DNA of 64,000 bases, from the NCBI GenBank assembly GCA_027314025.1, contig DAHVCP010000025.1, positions 1 through 64,000 of the forward strand. The letters are read 5' to 3'. This DNA is from Acidobacteriota bacterium. Its GTDB lineage: Bacteria; Acidobacteriota; Terriglobia; Terriglobales; SCQP01. A program made the position numbers and the translations under genes. Positions 30,336 through 38,856 of this stretch are shown in pieces (the stretch's first letter is position 1; every line of letters starts with the position of its first letter). Below the pieces are notes generated by a model. That model was not told the DNA's origin, did no database searches, and was given only the letters and a program-made list of their open reading frames with translations.

Positions 30336-32579
30336 ATGGTGCGGCGGGGGCGGCGGGCAAAGGCAATGGCGGCGGTCTCGTCCGCGCCGGGTAGTGCCGC
30401 GGCCCCGTCGCTGATTCGGCCGTACTTCGAAGCCCTGCTGCTGTTGCTGCTGGCGGCCGGCTTTTTCACCTTGGCCGGCACCGGCCGCCTCGGCGGTCCG
30501 GTGGTCTTGCTGGGCGCCGCCGCCCTCGGGTTGCGGGCGCTGCTGCTGCTGCGCGGCATCCAACCGCGGCTGTCCAACACCTTCGCCAATTTGGTCAGCG
30601 TCCTGTATTTGGCGTTCTACCCGTTGGATTACCTGTTCTTGTCGCACGGATTTTTGCAGGCGACGGTGCACTTGGTCCTGCTCGTGGCCGTGTTGAAGCT
30701 GTTTTCCGCCACGCGCCCGCGAGACTTCGCCTACCTCTGCGTGCTGGCTTTCTTGGAGGTATTGGCGGCGGCAACGCTGACGGTCGGCGGCGGATTCCTG
30801 GGCGACTTCATTATTTTCTTGGTGCTGACCGTGGCCACGGTCATCTCCTACGAACTGTTCCGCGCGGAAGCTTCCGCGCCGGTGCGCGCCGCCGCACCCG
30901 AGGGCAGCAAGCCGCGGGCCAAGCGCCCCACGGGCGGCTACCAGCTGCGCGGTCCGCTTTTCTCCGTGTCCTTGGCCGCCGCGGCCAGCGTCGCCGCTTG
31001 CGGCGCGCTGCTTTTCTTCCTGCTGCCCCGCTTTTCCTTTGGCTATTGGCAGCCCGGGATTGGGCCGCAGCGGCTGAGCGGCTTCAGCGACGACGTGGAG
31101 CTGGGCGAGATCGGCCGCTTGCAGCTCAGCAACCGGCCGGTGATGCATGTGCGCATCCAGTCATCCTCGCCGGCGGCCGCGCCGGGCAGCCTGTATCTGT
31201 ATTGGACGGGCCGGGTCTTGGCCGACTTCGACGGGCGGGGATGGTACGATCCCCAGCGCGCGCGGCCCACGCGAACCGTCTTCGGGCAGATGCAGTTCCC
31301 CGTTCCGCCGCGTGCATTCGCTTACCCGCAGCGGACCGTGCGGTATCAAGTCATGCTCGATCCGGTGGGCTCCGACGTGCTGTTCTTCGCGCCGCAACTG
31401 CGGCAAATTGCGACGCACCTGCCGCGCATCGGCGTCGAGCCGACGGGCACCCTCAGCCGGGTGCATGGAACGTTCGGGGAAATGTCCTACACCGCCGTCT
31501 CCACCATCGGCTCCCCGCCGGCGGCTGATTTGCGCAAACTCGGGCGGAACTATCCACCGCTCATCCGGAAACAGTATCTGGAACTGCCGCCGGGCCTGGA
31601 CCCGCGCATTGCCGCCCTGGCGCGGCGGATCGCCGGCCACGGCCCCGATCCTTACGCCCAGATGCGGGCGCTGACCCGCTACCTGCGCACGCATTACCGC
31701 TACAGCCTCAACCTGCGGGCGCGGGGACCGGACCCGCTGGCCGACTTTCTGTTTCGCGTTCGCGCCGGCAACTGTGAGTATTTCGCCTCCGCGCTGGCGG
31801 TGATGGGGCGCATGCTGGGCATTCCCACCCGGGTCGTCAATGGGTTTGCCGGCGGCGAGTACAACCGCGTTTCCGGCGATTACGTCCTGCGCGGCCGCGA
31901 CGCGCATTCCTGGGTGCAGGCCTATTTCCCGACGCGCGAGGGCGGCCTGTGGCGGCGCTTCGACGCGACGCCGGCTTCCGCGGATGCCGCGGGCTGGTCG
32001 CAGTGGCAGGAGTACGCCGACGCGCTGGGCAGCTTTTGGCAGGAGTGGGTGATCAATTACGACGTCTTCCACCAGCTGTCGCTCGCCCGCGGCGTTAGCC
32101 GCCAGGTGCGGCTTGCGGCCGGAAGCTGGCGGCAATGGTTCGCCTGGTCGGGACGGCATGGCTGGCATGCGCGCACGGATGCGGCGAAGAAATGGCTGGC
32201 CCATGCGGCCAACCAGCGGCAAGGACGGATGGTGCTGATGCTGGCCGCCGTTCTGCTCGCCATCGGCGCGGCGATCTGGGCCTCGCCGTGGGCAAGTCAC
32301 GGTTTGGGGCGCACGCGGGCGGCCGCCGCCGCGAGCGAAGCGACATGGTACTACCGGCGCTTGCGCCGGCGCCTCGAGCGGATCGGCCTGCGCGCCCCGC
32401 CGCAGTGCACGCCGGAGGAGCTGGCCGGCGCCTTGCCGCCGGCCGCGGGCCGGCCTGCTTTGACGGCGGCGGTGGGACGGTTCCTGTCGCATTACCAGCA
32501 GGTACGGTTTGGCGGCGATGGAACGCTGTTGCCCTTGCTGGCGGAGGATCTGCGGGCGGTGGAGGCGGCGCTGCGCTAG
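30336..32579 (+). CDS. DUF3488/transglutaminase-like membrane protein
   Basis: A 747-residue membrane protein. The N-terminal ~215 residues contain about seven hydrophobic helices (DUF3488/TgpA N-terminal). A periplasmic region follows, and the transglutaminase-like core has a visible catalytic triad: Cys in RAGNCEYFASALAVMGRMLG (~residue 479), His in GRDAHSWVQAYFP and Asp in WRRFDATPAS. A further helix (MVLMLAAVLLAIGAAIWASPW, ~residue 632) precedes a cytoplasmic DUF4129-like tail. Homologues such as TgpA are often encoded with a MoxR ATPase and a DUF58 protein, but here it stands alone. ATG 30336 is used; ATG 30366 is an equally possible start. Confidence 0.88.
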   Translation: MVRRGRRAKAMAAVSSAPGSAAAPSLIRPYFEALLLLLLAAGFFTLAGTGRLGGPVVLLGAAALGLRALLLLRGIQPRLSNTFANLVSVLYLAFYPLDYLFLSHGFLQATVHLVLLVAVLKLFSATRPRDFAYLCVLAFLEVLAAATLTVGGGFLGDFIIFLVLTVATVISYELFRAEASAPVRAAAPEGSKPRAKRPTGGYQLRGPLFSVSLAAAASVAACGALLFFLLPRFSFGYWQPGIGPQRLSGFSDDVELGEIGRLQLSNRPVMHVRIQSSSPAAAPGSLYLYWTGRVLADFDGRGWYDPQRARPTRTVFGQMQFPVPPRAFAYPQRTVRYQVMLDPVGSDVLFFAPQLRQIATHLPRIGVEPTGTLSRVHGTFGEMSYTAVSTIGSPPAADLRKLGRNYPPLIRKQYLELPPGLDPRIAALARRIAGHGPDPYAQMRALTRYLRTHYRYSLNLRARGPDPLADFLFRVRAGNCEYFASALAVMGRMLGIPTRVVNGFAGGEYNRVSGDYVLRGRDAHSWVQAYFPTREGGLWRRFDATPASADAAGWSQWQEYADALGSFWQEWVINYDVFHQLSLARGVSRQVRLAAGSWRQWFAWSGRHGWHARTDAAKKWLAHAANQRQGRMVLMLAAVLLAIGAAIWASPWASHGLGRTRAAAAASEATWYYRRLRRRLERIGLRAPPQCTPEELAGALPPAAGRPALTAAVGRFLSHYQQVRFGGDGTLLPLLAEDLRAVEAALR

Positions 32580-32822
32580 GCGGGCCGGGCGAGAGTCCTA
32601 GCGGGACTTGGCGGCCGGCCGCCGCGGCTTTCCGGGTCAGTTCCGGGCGGGCCAGGCGGCCGATCTCCCAGCCGGCGCGGAGCGCGCACCGGCGGCCGCG
32701 GTCGCGGTGCTGCGTCCCGCCTCACTGCCGCGAAATCGCCGGTGGAAATCGCCGCGGCGGCTAGTTATTCTCGCGGCACCTGTACCCTTGGGGCCAGTTG
32801 TGGCGCTGGCAAGAAAGCCCTT

Positions 32823-34625
32823 ATGATCGCCGCATCCCCTCGTTTAGGACGCGTGCGCCCGCATCTCAAACTTTCCTATTTCATCATCGCGGTGCTGATC
32901 CTAGCGGGAGCGGCGCCGTTGTTTCTCTATGGCACGCGGGTGATCGCCCTGAACCGCGACGCCCTGCGCACCAAGGAGCGGGAATACCAGACCGCCTCGA
33001 CGCGGGCCTTGGCGGATGAAATCGGTTTGTATTACCGCCAGGGCGGCATGGCGGCGGCGCACTTAACCGACGCCATCGCCGTGCTGGCCAGCGGCGACCT
33101 CAGCGGCAACAAGGTCAACTCGCCGGACATTCGCGGCCTGCTGGAAGAGAGCCTGCACTCCTCGACGCACTTGCTGTATCTGGCGGTCATCAACGACCAA
33201 GCGCAGGAAGTGGTGGCGTCGCGCTTGGCGAACATGGACGTCTTCCTGCTGCGCGCGATCGAGCGGGCCTATTTGGTCTCCCGCGCCGGCCAGACCAGCT
33301 ATGTGCCCGTCGAGGTGTCCTTGGGCGGGCATAAGCGCGTGGTGATGCTGCGCAGCATGCCGCTGGTGGCGGATCCGGATCTTCAGCCGGGAAGCCCCGG
33401 TGCGGGACCGCCGATCGGCGTCCTGCTCCAGGTGGAAGGCTTCTCCATGATTCAGCGCCGGCTGGATGAAATGTCCGCCGGCGGGATGCAGCTCTACGTG
33501 GTGGATCACCGGGGACGGCTGATCGCCGCGGGTACCCAGCCGGGACACTTCGGCGGGGTGCTCGGCCAGGATCTGAGCCAGCTGGAAATCGTGCGCCGCT
33601 TCCTCTCTTGGCATGGCAATCCCTTGGCGTCGGAAACCGCCTCCTACCCGCAAACCACGCCGCGCGGACCGGAGGCCATGCTGGGCACCTATTCGGCGAT
33701 CCCGGCGCTGCACTGGGCGGTCATCGCGCAGCGGCCCGAGCGACTGGCTTTCGCCTCGGCGCGGGAACTGGAACGGGAAGGCTACATGCTGATGATCGCC
33801 AGCTTGATCGTCAGCGTGATCCTCGGCGTGTACTTCTCCAGCCGCCTCACGCACCCGCTGGAGCTGCTCAGCCAGCAGGCGCGGGCCTTGGCGCGGCGGG
33901 AGTTTCTAGGGCGGATTCAAATCAAGGACCAAACCGAGATCGGCGACCTGGCGCGCAGCTTTAACGCCATGGCCGAGGAGATCGAACACTACGTCAACGA
34001 TCTGAAGGCCGCGGCGGATACCAACCGCGAGCTGTTTTTGGGCTCCATTCGCCTGCTGGCGCAGGCGGTGGACCAGAAGGATCCCTATACCCGCGGCCAT
34101 TCCGACCGCGTCACGAAGTACTCCGTGGCCATTGCCAAGCGCATGGGCTTGACGGACACGGAGGTGGAGCAGGTGCGGATCGCCGCGCAGTTGCACGACG
34201 TCGGCAAGATCGGCATTGACGACCGGATTCTGAAAAAGCCCGGCGCGTTGTCCAATGAGGAGTTCGTGCAAATGAAGCAGCATACCGTCAAGGGCGCCAA
34301 CATCGTGCGCCAGGTCGAGCAGCTGCACGACATTTTGCCGGGCATCGAGCTGCATCACGAAGCGGTGAACGGCAGCGGGTATCCTTATGGCCTGCGCGAC
34401 GATCAGATCCCGCTGATGGCCAAGATTATTTCCGTGGCGGACACGTTCGACGCGATGACCACGGAGCGGCCCTATCAGGCGGCGCATGAGACCGAACAGG
34501 TCGTGGAGATCATCCAGAAGCACGCCGGGGTGCGCTATTCGCCGGCCGTGGTGCAGGCGTTCGTCGAGGCGGTGGAGGCGGGCGAGATCCGCCCACAACG
34601 CGCGGCCGCGGTCGCGGCGCTGTAA
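32823..34625 (+). CDS. Membrane HD-GYP cyclic-di-GMP phosphodiesterase with HAMP and sensor domain
   Basis: A 600-residue protein. A transmembrane helix lies at ~18-38, followed by a periplasmic sensor region of ~280 residues (dCache-like). A second helix is at ~325 (MLMIASLIVSVILGVYF). HAMP follows (SSRLTHPLELLSQQARALARREF), then a HD-GYP output domain with HSDRVTKYSVAIAKRMGL, AAQLHDVGKIGIDDRIL (HD at ~457), LHHEAVNGSGYPYGL (GYP) and SVADTFDAMTTERPY. All metal and GYP residues look intact, so active c-di-GMP hydrolysis is expected. Start ATG 32823 is chosen because the basic N-terminus and first helix follow; the frame is open further upstream without a good start. Confidence 0.92.
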   Translation: MIAASPRLGRVRPHLKLSYFIIAVLILAGAAPLFLYGTRVIALNRDALRTKEREYQTASTRALADEIGLYYRQGGMAAAHLTDAIAVLASGDLSGNKVNSPDIRGLLEESLHSSTHLLYLAVINDQAQEVVASRLANMDVFLLRAIERAYLVSRAGQTSYVPVEVSLGGHKRVVMLRSMPLVADPDLQPGSPGAGPPIGVLLQVEGFSMIQRRLDEMSAGGMQLYVVDHRGRLIAAGTQPGHFGGVLGQDLSQLEIVRRFLSWHGNPLASETASYPQTTPRGPEAMLGTYSAIPALHWAVIAQRPERLAFASARELEREGYMLMIASLIVSVILGVYFSSRLTHPLELLSQQARALARREFLGRIQIKDQTEIGDLARSFNAMAEEIEHYVNDLKAAADTNRELFLGSIRLLAQAVDQKDPYTRGHSDRVTKYSVAIAKRMGLTDTEVEQVRIAAQLHDVGKIGIDDRILKKPGALSNEEFVQMKQHTVKGANIVRQVEQLHDILPGIELHHEAVNGSGYPYGLRDDQIPLMAKIISVADTFDAMTTERPYQAAHETEQVVEIIQKHAGVRYSPAVVQAFVEAVEAGEIRPQRAAAVAAL

Positions 34626-34680
34626 GCCAGCGCGCCGTCAGCCCACGGCGTCTTGCAGCTGGACCGGAATCCTTCCGCCC

Positions 34681-34745
34681 GGGCCGCGCCGTTCGCCCGG
34701 CGGCGACGCGGGCGCGGGAAGACCGCGAAACTCACTGCGCGCCGG
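34681..34745. repeat. Diverged copy of the dispersed repeat found at 43311 and 43637
   Basis: The segment gggccgcgcc...gcgggcgcgggaagaccgcgaaac matches, with scattered changes and a one-base shift, the first ~60 bases of the 121-bp repeat at 43311-43431 (gggccgcgcc...gcgggcgcggaaaggccgcgaaat). It lies in the non-coding gap between the HD-GYP gene and tRNA-His. A family of at least three copies is therefore present in the window. Confidence 0.5.
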
Positions 34746-34876
34746 CCTCGCGCGGAAGCATGCCACGGCTCGCGGGCCCGGGAGAAGCGACGCGGCCGGC
34801 GCCGGATTCGGCCGCGTGAATGCTATACTGAACCCGCGTCCTGGGCCCATTTCGCGGCCCGACTTTCCCGTTTTAC

Positions 34877-34953
34877 GGTGGGTGTAGCTCAGCTGGCAGA
34901 GCGCTGGATTGTGGCTCCAGAAGTCGAGGGTTCAAATCCCTCCACCCACCCCA
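34877..34953 (+). tRNA. tRNA-His (GTG)
   Basis: A complete cloverleaf. G-1 at 34877 pairs with discriminator C at 34950, the hallmark of tRNA-His. Acceptor GTGGGTG pairs with CACCCAC, the D-arm contains TAGCTCAGCTGGCAGAGC, and the anticodon arm is CTGGA-TTGTGGC-TCCAG with anticodon GTG. The variable loop is AAGTC, the T-arm is GAGGG-TTCAAAT-CCCTC, and CCA is encoded at 34951-34953. Confidence 0.97.
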
Positions 34954-35160
34954 GAGTCTGACCTGCCCACCGCGCCATCACCACGCCGCAATCTGCCCTG
35001 GGACGCGATGCCGCGCGCCCCATTGTCGCGAACAGTCCGGAAGGGTCTTGTTGGCGCCCTTGCTCTGACGAGGTCGGTTCCGTTTGTGCCCTGAGTGATT
35101 CACCAGCAACCTGCGGAGTTGACAGAAGCCCGGCCCAAGCGCAGCTTGGAAGGTTAGGCA

Positions 35161-37515
35161 ATGAACGCCGCTAACCCCCAACCGACGGGTTCACCCCAGC
35201 TTGCGTCCAACCGGCCCTTCCAGCGGGCGGCCGTTTTGGGCGCGGGGGTGATGGGAGCGCGCATTGCCGCCCATTTGGCCAACGCCGGACTGGCGGTGGA
35301 TCTGTTGGACCTCGGGGACCGGGCGGCGGCGGGGTTGAAGGCGGCGGCCGAGTCGAAGCCGGCTCCGTTCTACGTACCGGACTACGCTCAGCGCATTCGC
35401 ACCGGAAGCCTGGAAGCGGACCTGGGGCGCTTGGCGGAGGCGGATTGGGTAGTTGAAGCGATTATTGAAGATCTGTCCGCCAAGCGCCAGTTACTGAAAA
35501 CCATCGTTCCCTTCCTCAAACCCGACGCGCCACTCACGACCAACACCAGCGGATTGCCGGTCGCGGCGGTCGGCGCGGAGTTGCCGGCGGAGGTGAAGCG
35601 GCGCTGGTTCGGCACGCATTTCTTCAATCCCCCGCGGTACATGCGCCTGCTGGAGGCCATCCCCGGCCCGGAGACGGATGAGGCGGTGATGTCCCGGCTT
35701 CTGGCCTTCGTGGACCAGCGGCTGGGCAAAGGGGTGGTGCGGGCCAAAGACACGCCCAACTTCATCGCCAACCGCATTGGCACCTTTTCCCTGATGCGGA
35801 CGTTGCAGTTGATGTCGGAAATGGGGTTGACCGTCGAGCAGGTGGACGCGCTGACGGGGCCGGTGCTGGGCTGGCCGAAATCGGCGACGTTCCGAACCGC
35901 GGATTTGGTGGGGCTGGACCTGCTGGCGCACGTGGTGGCGAACGCGTACGAGAATCTGCCGCACGACGAGGCCAGGGAAATCTTTCGCCTGCCGGCTTAT
36001 TTCCAGGAAATGATCCAGCGCGGCTGGCTGGGGGACAAAAGCGGACAGGGCTTTTACAAGAAAGGCGAGCGGAACGCGCAAGGGGAGCGCGACATCCTGG
36101 CTCTGGATTTGGCCAGCCTGCAATACCGGCCGCGGCAGAAGGCGCGCTTCCCTGGCCTCGAGTTGGCCAAGACGCGGGAGGACTTGCCGAGTCGGTTGCA
36201 GGAGGTATTGCGCAGCCCGGATGCCGCCGGGCAGTTCTTGTGGCGGCTGCTGAGTTCCGTTTGGCGGTATACGGCGGCACGAATTCCGGAAATCGCCGAT
36301 GAGCCCTGGCAGATTGACCAAGCCATGCGCTGGGGCTTCAACTGGGCGCTGGGCCCGTTCGAACTGTGGGAAGCCGCGGGATTTGACGTGGTGGCGGAGC
36401 GAATGGAAAAGGAAGGCGAGGCGCTGCCGGCCTGGGCGCAGGCGCGCCGGGCGGCAGGCAAAGCTGCGCCGCCGCCGGCCGATCCCCCGGGCGTGCTGCG
36501 GCTGGATGTGATCCGGAAGGCAAACCGCGTGGTCCAGCAGAACGCGGGGGCGAGTTTGCTGGATTTGGGCGATGGCGTCGGCTGCATCGAGTTCCATTCC
36601 AAAATGAACGCCATCGGCGAGGACATTCTGCGCCTGACGACGACCGCGCTGACCGCGCGCGACTCGCCGTTCGAGGCATGGGTGATCGCCAACGAAGGCG
36701 AGAATTTCTCCGTCGGAGCCAACCTGTTGCTGTTGCTGATGGCGATCCAGGAAGACGACTGGGACGAGGTGGATTTGGCCGTGCGGGCGTTTCAGGGGAT
36801 GACGCAGGCGATCCGCCATTCGCCGCGGCCGGTGGTCGCGGCGCCCTTCCAAATGGCGCTGGGCGGCGGCTGCGAGGTGATGCTGCATGCGGCGCAAGTC
36901 GTGGCGGCGGCGGAGACGTATTGCGGGCTGGTGGAAGTCGGGGTGGGGCTGATTCCCGCCGGCGGCGGATCCGCGGCGATGGCGCGGCGGGCGATGGTCT
37001 CCGCCGAGGCGCTGCGGGCGGCCGGACCGGGCTCGGAAAGTTTGCCGCGGCAAGAGGCCATCCGCGCCGTTTTTGAGACCATGGCCCTGGCGAAGGTGGC
37101 GACCTCGGCGGAAGAGGCGCGGCGCTTGGGCTTTCTGCGCCCGGGCTACGTGATGGTGCCCAATCGCGACCGCCTTATTGCCGTCGCCAAAGCGGAGGCG
37201 CGGCGGCTGGCGGATGAAGGATACGCGCCGCCGGGGCCGACGGCGGTCGCGGCGCCGGGTCCGAACGTGCGGGCTACGCTGGAGATGGGCGCCTACCTGA
37301 TGCGGCAAGCGGAGTACATCACCGACTACGAACAGCACTTGGCGGGCAAACTGGCCGCGGTGCTCTGCGGCGGCGACGCGCCGGCGGGAGTGCCATTGCC
37401 GGAGCAGCGCTGGCTGGAGCTGGAGCGGGAGACGTTTTTGTCCTTGTGCGGCGAAGCGAAGACGCAGGAGCGCATTCGGCACACGCTCCAGACCGGCAAG
37501 CCGCTGCGGAACTAG
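35161..37515 (+). CDS. 3-hydroxyacyl-CoA dehydrogenase/enoyl-CoA hydratase fusion (FadN-like order)
   Basis: A 784-residue bifunctional beta-oxidation enzyme. The NAD-binding domain comes first (AAVLGAGVMGARIAAHLANAG, ~residues 22-42), followed by the HAD signature (GTHFFNPPRYMRLLEAIPG) and GQGFYKKGE. A second HAD C-terminal copy is at ~350-440. The enoyl-CoA hydratase domain is C-terminal (~residues 470-690: CIEFHSKMNAIGEDI, ENFSVGANLLLLL, MALGGGCEVMLHA, GVGLIPAGGGSAAMARRA). This HAD-then-ECH order is that of FadN-type proteins and is the reverse of E. coli FadB. Start ATG 35161 follows GGAAGG. It is the first gene of a fad operon with thiolase and acyl-CoA dehydrogenase genes. Confidence 0.92.
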   Translation: MNAANPQPTGSPQLASNRPFQRAAVLGAGVMGARIAAHLANAGLAVDLLDLGDRAAAGLKAAAESKPAPFYVPDYAQRIRTGSLEADLGRLAEADWVVEAIIEDLSAKRQLLKTIVPFLKPDAPLTTNTSGLPVAAVGAELPAEVKRRWFGTHFFNPPRYMRLLEAIPGPETDEAVMSRLLAFVDQRLGKGVVRAKDTPNFIANRIGTFSLMRTLQLMSEMGLTVEQVDALTGPVLGWPKSATFRTADLVGLDLLAHVVANAYENLPHDEAREIFRLPAYFQEMIQRGWLGDKSGQGFYKKGERNAQGERDILALDLASLQYRPRQKARFPGLELAKTREDLPSRLQEVLRSPDAAGQFLWRLLSSVWRYTAARIPEIADEPWQIDQAMRWGFNWALGPFELWEAAGFDVVAERMEKEGEALPAWAQARRAAGKAAPPPADPPGVLRLDVIRKANRVVQQNAGASLLDLGDGVGCIEFHSKMNAIGEDILRLTTTALTARDSPFEAWVIANEGENFSVGANLLLLLMAIQEDDWDEVDLAVRAFQGMTQAIRHSPRPVVAAPFQMALGGGCEVMLHAAQVVAAAETYCGLVEVGVGLIPAGGGSAAMARRAMVSAEALRAAGPGSESLPRQEAIRAVFETMALAKVATSAEEARRLGFLRPGYVMVPNRDRLIAVAKAEARRLADEGYAPPGPTAVAAPGPNVRATLEMGAYLMRQAEYITDYEQHLAGKLAAVLCGGDAPAGVPLPEQRWLELERETFLSLCGEAKTQERIRHTLQTGKPLRN

Positions 37516-37517
37516 CC

Positions 37518-38795
37518 ATGCCCAAACCGCGCGCACCCCAAGCTTCCTCCCCCCGCGGCGGCGCGGGCCGTGACCATGGCGGCGCGCCATCGCCCGCCCA
37601 CCGGCAAACGGCGCCGGCGCAACCGGAGGCGGTGATCGTGGCCGCCGTGCGGACGCCCGTGGGACGCGCGTTCCGTGGCAGCTTGGCGCATACCCGGCCC
37701 GACGATTTGGCCGCCCTGGTGCTGCGCGAGGCCCTGCGGCGGGCGGAGTTTCCACCCGAGGCGGTGGAGGACGTGGTGCTGGGCTGCGCCATGCCGGAGG
37801 CGGAACAAGGGATGAACGTGGCGCGGATCGCGGCGCTGCGCGCCGAGCTGCCCGTTTCCGTGGCGGCGATGACGGTGAACCGCTTTTGCGCTTCCGGGCT
37901 GGAAGCCATCGCCCAAGCCAGTGAGCGCATTCGCGCCGGCGGCGGCCAGGCGGCGCTGGCGGGCGGCACGGAGAGCATGAGCCTGATCCCGATGGGCGGG
38001 CACAAAATCGCCGTCAATCCCTGGCTGATGGCGCACCATCCGGAAAGCTATTTGAGCATGGGACTGACCGCGGAACGCGTAGCCGTGAAATACGGCATCA
38101 CGCGCGATGCCGCCGACGCCTTCGCCTTGGCCAGCCACCGAAAGGCGCTGGCGGCGCTGGCGGCGGGGCGTTTCGCCGAGGAGACCATCACCGTGCCCAC
38201 CCGCGTGCCGGACGCCGCCGCGCGCAGCGGCTGGCGGGAGATCCGCTGCGAGCGCGACGAGGGGCCGCGGGCGGACACCTCGCTGGCGGCGTTGGCGGCT
38301 CTGAAGCCGGCGTTTCATGCGCGCGGGCAGGTGACGGCGGGCAATAGCTCCCAGATGAGCGACGGGGCGGCGGCGGTGCTGCTGCTCTCCGCCGCCGAAG
38401 CGGCGCGGCGAAACCTTCAGCCCCTGGGGCGCTTGGTCGCCTATGCCACCGCCGGCGTGGACCCGGCGCTGATGGGCATCGGGCCGGTGGCGGCCATTCC
38501 CAAGGCGCTCGCGCGGGCGGGACTGACCCTCGCGGATCTCGATGTGATCGAGCTCAATGAGGCCTTCGCGGCGCAGAGCCTGGCGGTCATCGCCGCCGCG
38601 GGTTTGGATCCGGCACGGGTGAACGTCAACGGCGGGGCGATCGCCCTGGGCCATCCCCTCGGCTGCACCGGCGCCAAATTGACGGCCACCATTCTGGCCG
38701 AGCTCGCCCGCCGCCGCGCGCGCTATGGGCTGGTGACCATGTGCGTCGGCGGAGGCATGGGCGCCGCCGGCATTATTGAAAATTTTCGGCGTTGA
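37518..38795 (+). CDS. fadA: Acetyl-CoA acyltransferase (thiolase, FadA-like)
   Basis: A 425-residue thiolase starting two bases after the stop of the preceding gene. The active-site Cys is in [17 protein letters not shown], the catalytic His in [17 protein letters not shown] and the second Cys in [12 protein letters not shown]. The N-terminal ~35 residues (Pro/Arg-rich) before [16 protein letters not shown] are not part of the family and may mean that translation starts later. It cleaves 3-ketoacyl-CoA with CoA in the last step of beta-oxidation. Confidence 0.93.
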   Translation: MPKPRAPQASSPRGGAGRDHGGAPSPAHRQTAPAQPEAVIVAAVRTPVGRAFRGSLAHTRPDDLAALVLREALRRAEFPPEAVEDVVLGCAMPEAEQGMNVARIAALRAELPVSVAAMTVNRFCASGLEAIAQASERIRAGGGQAALAGGTESMSLIPMGGHKIAVNPWLMAHHPESYLSMGLTAERVAVKYGITRDAADAFALASHRKALAALAAGRFAEETITVPTRVPDAAARSGWREIRCERDEGPRADTSLAALAALKPAFHARGQVTAGNSSQMSDGAAAVLLLSAAEAARRNLQPLGRLVAYATAGVDPALMGIGPVAAIPKALARAGLTLADLDVIELNEAFAAQSLAVIAAAGLDPARVNVNGGAIALGHPLGCTGAKLTATILAELARRRARYGLVTMCVGGGMGAAGIIENFRR

Positions 38796-38856
38796 TCCGC
38801 GCCACCACTAACCCGACTAGCTACAACGGAATACTGAGGATACCTGGAGGCATCGC

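Noticed and set aside
35491-37755. 754-residue minus-strand open frame opposite the beta-oxidation fusion gene
   Set aside because: It is a GC-driven shadow: His/Arg/Gln-rich with no domain, lying fully opposite a gene with clear HAD and ECH motifs.
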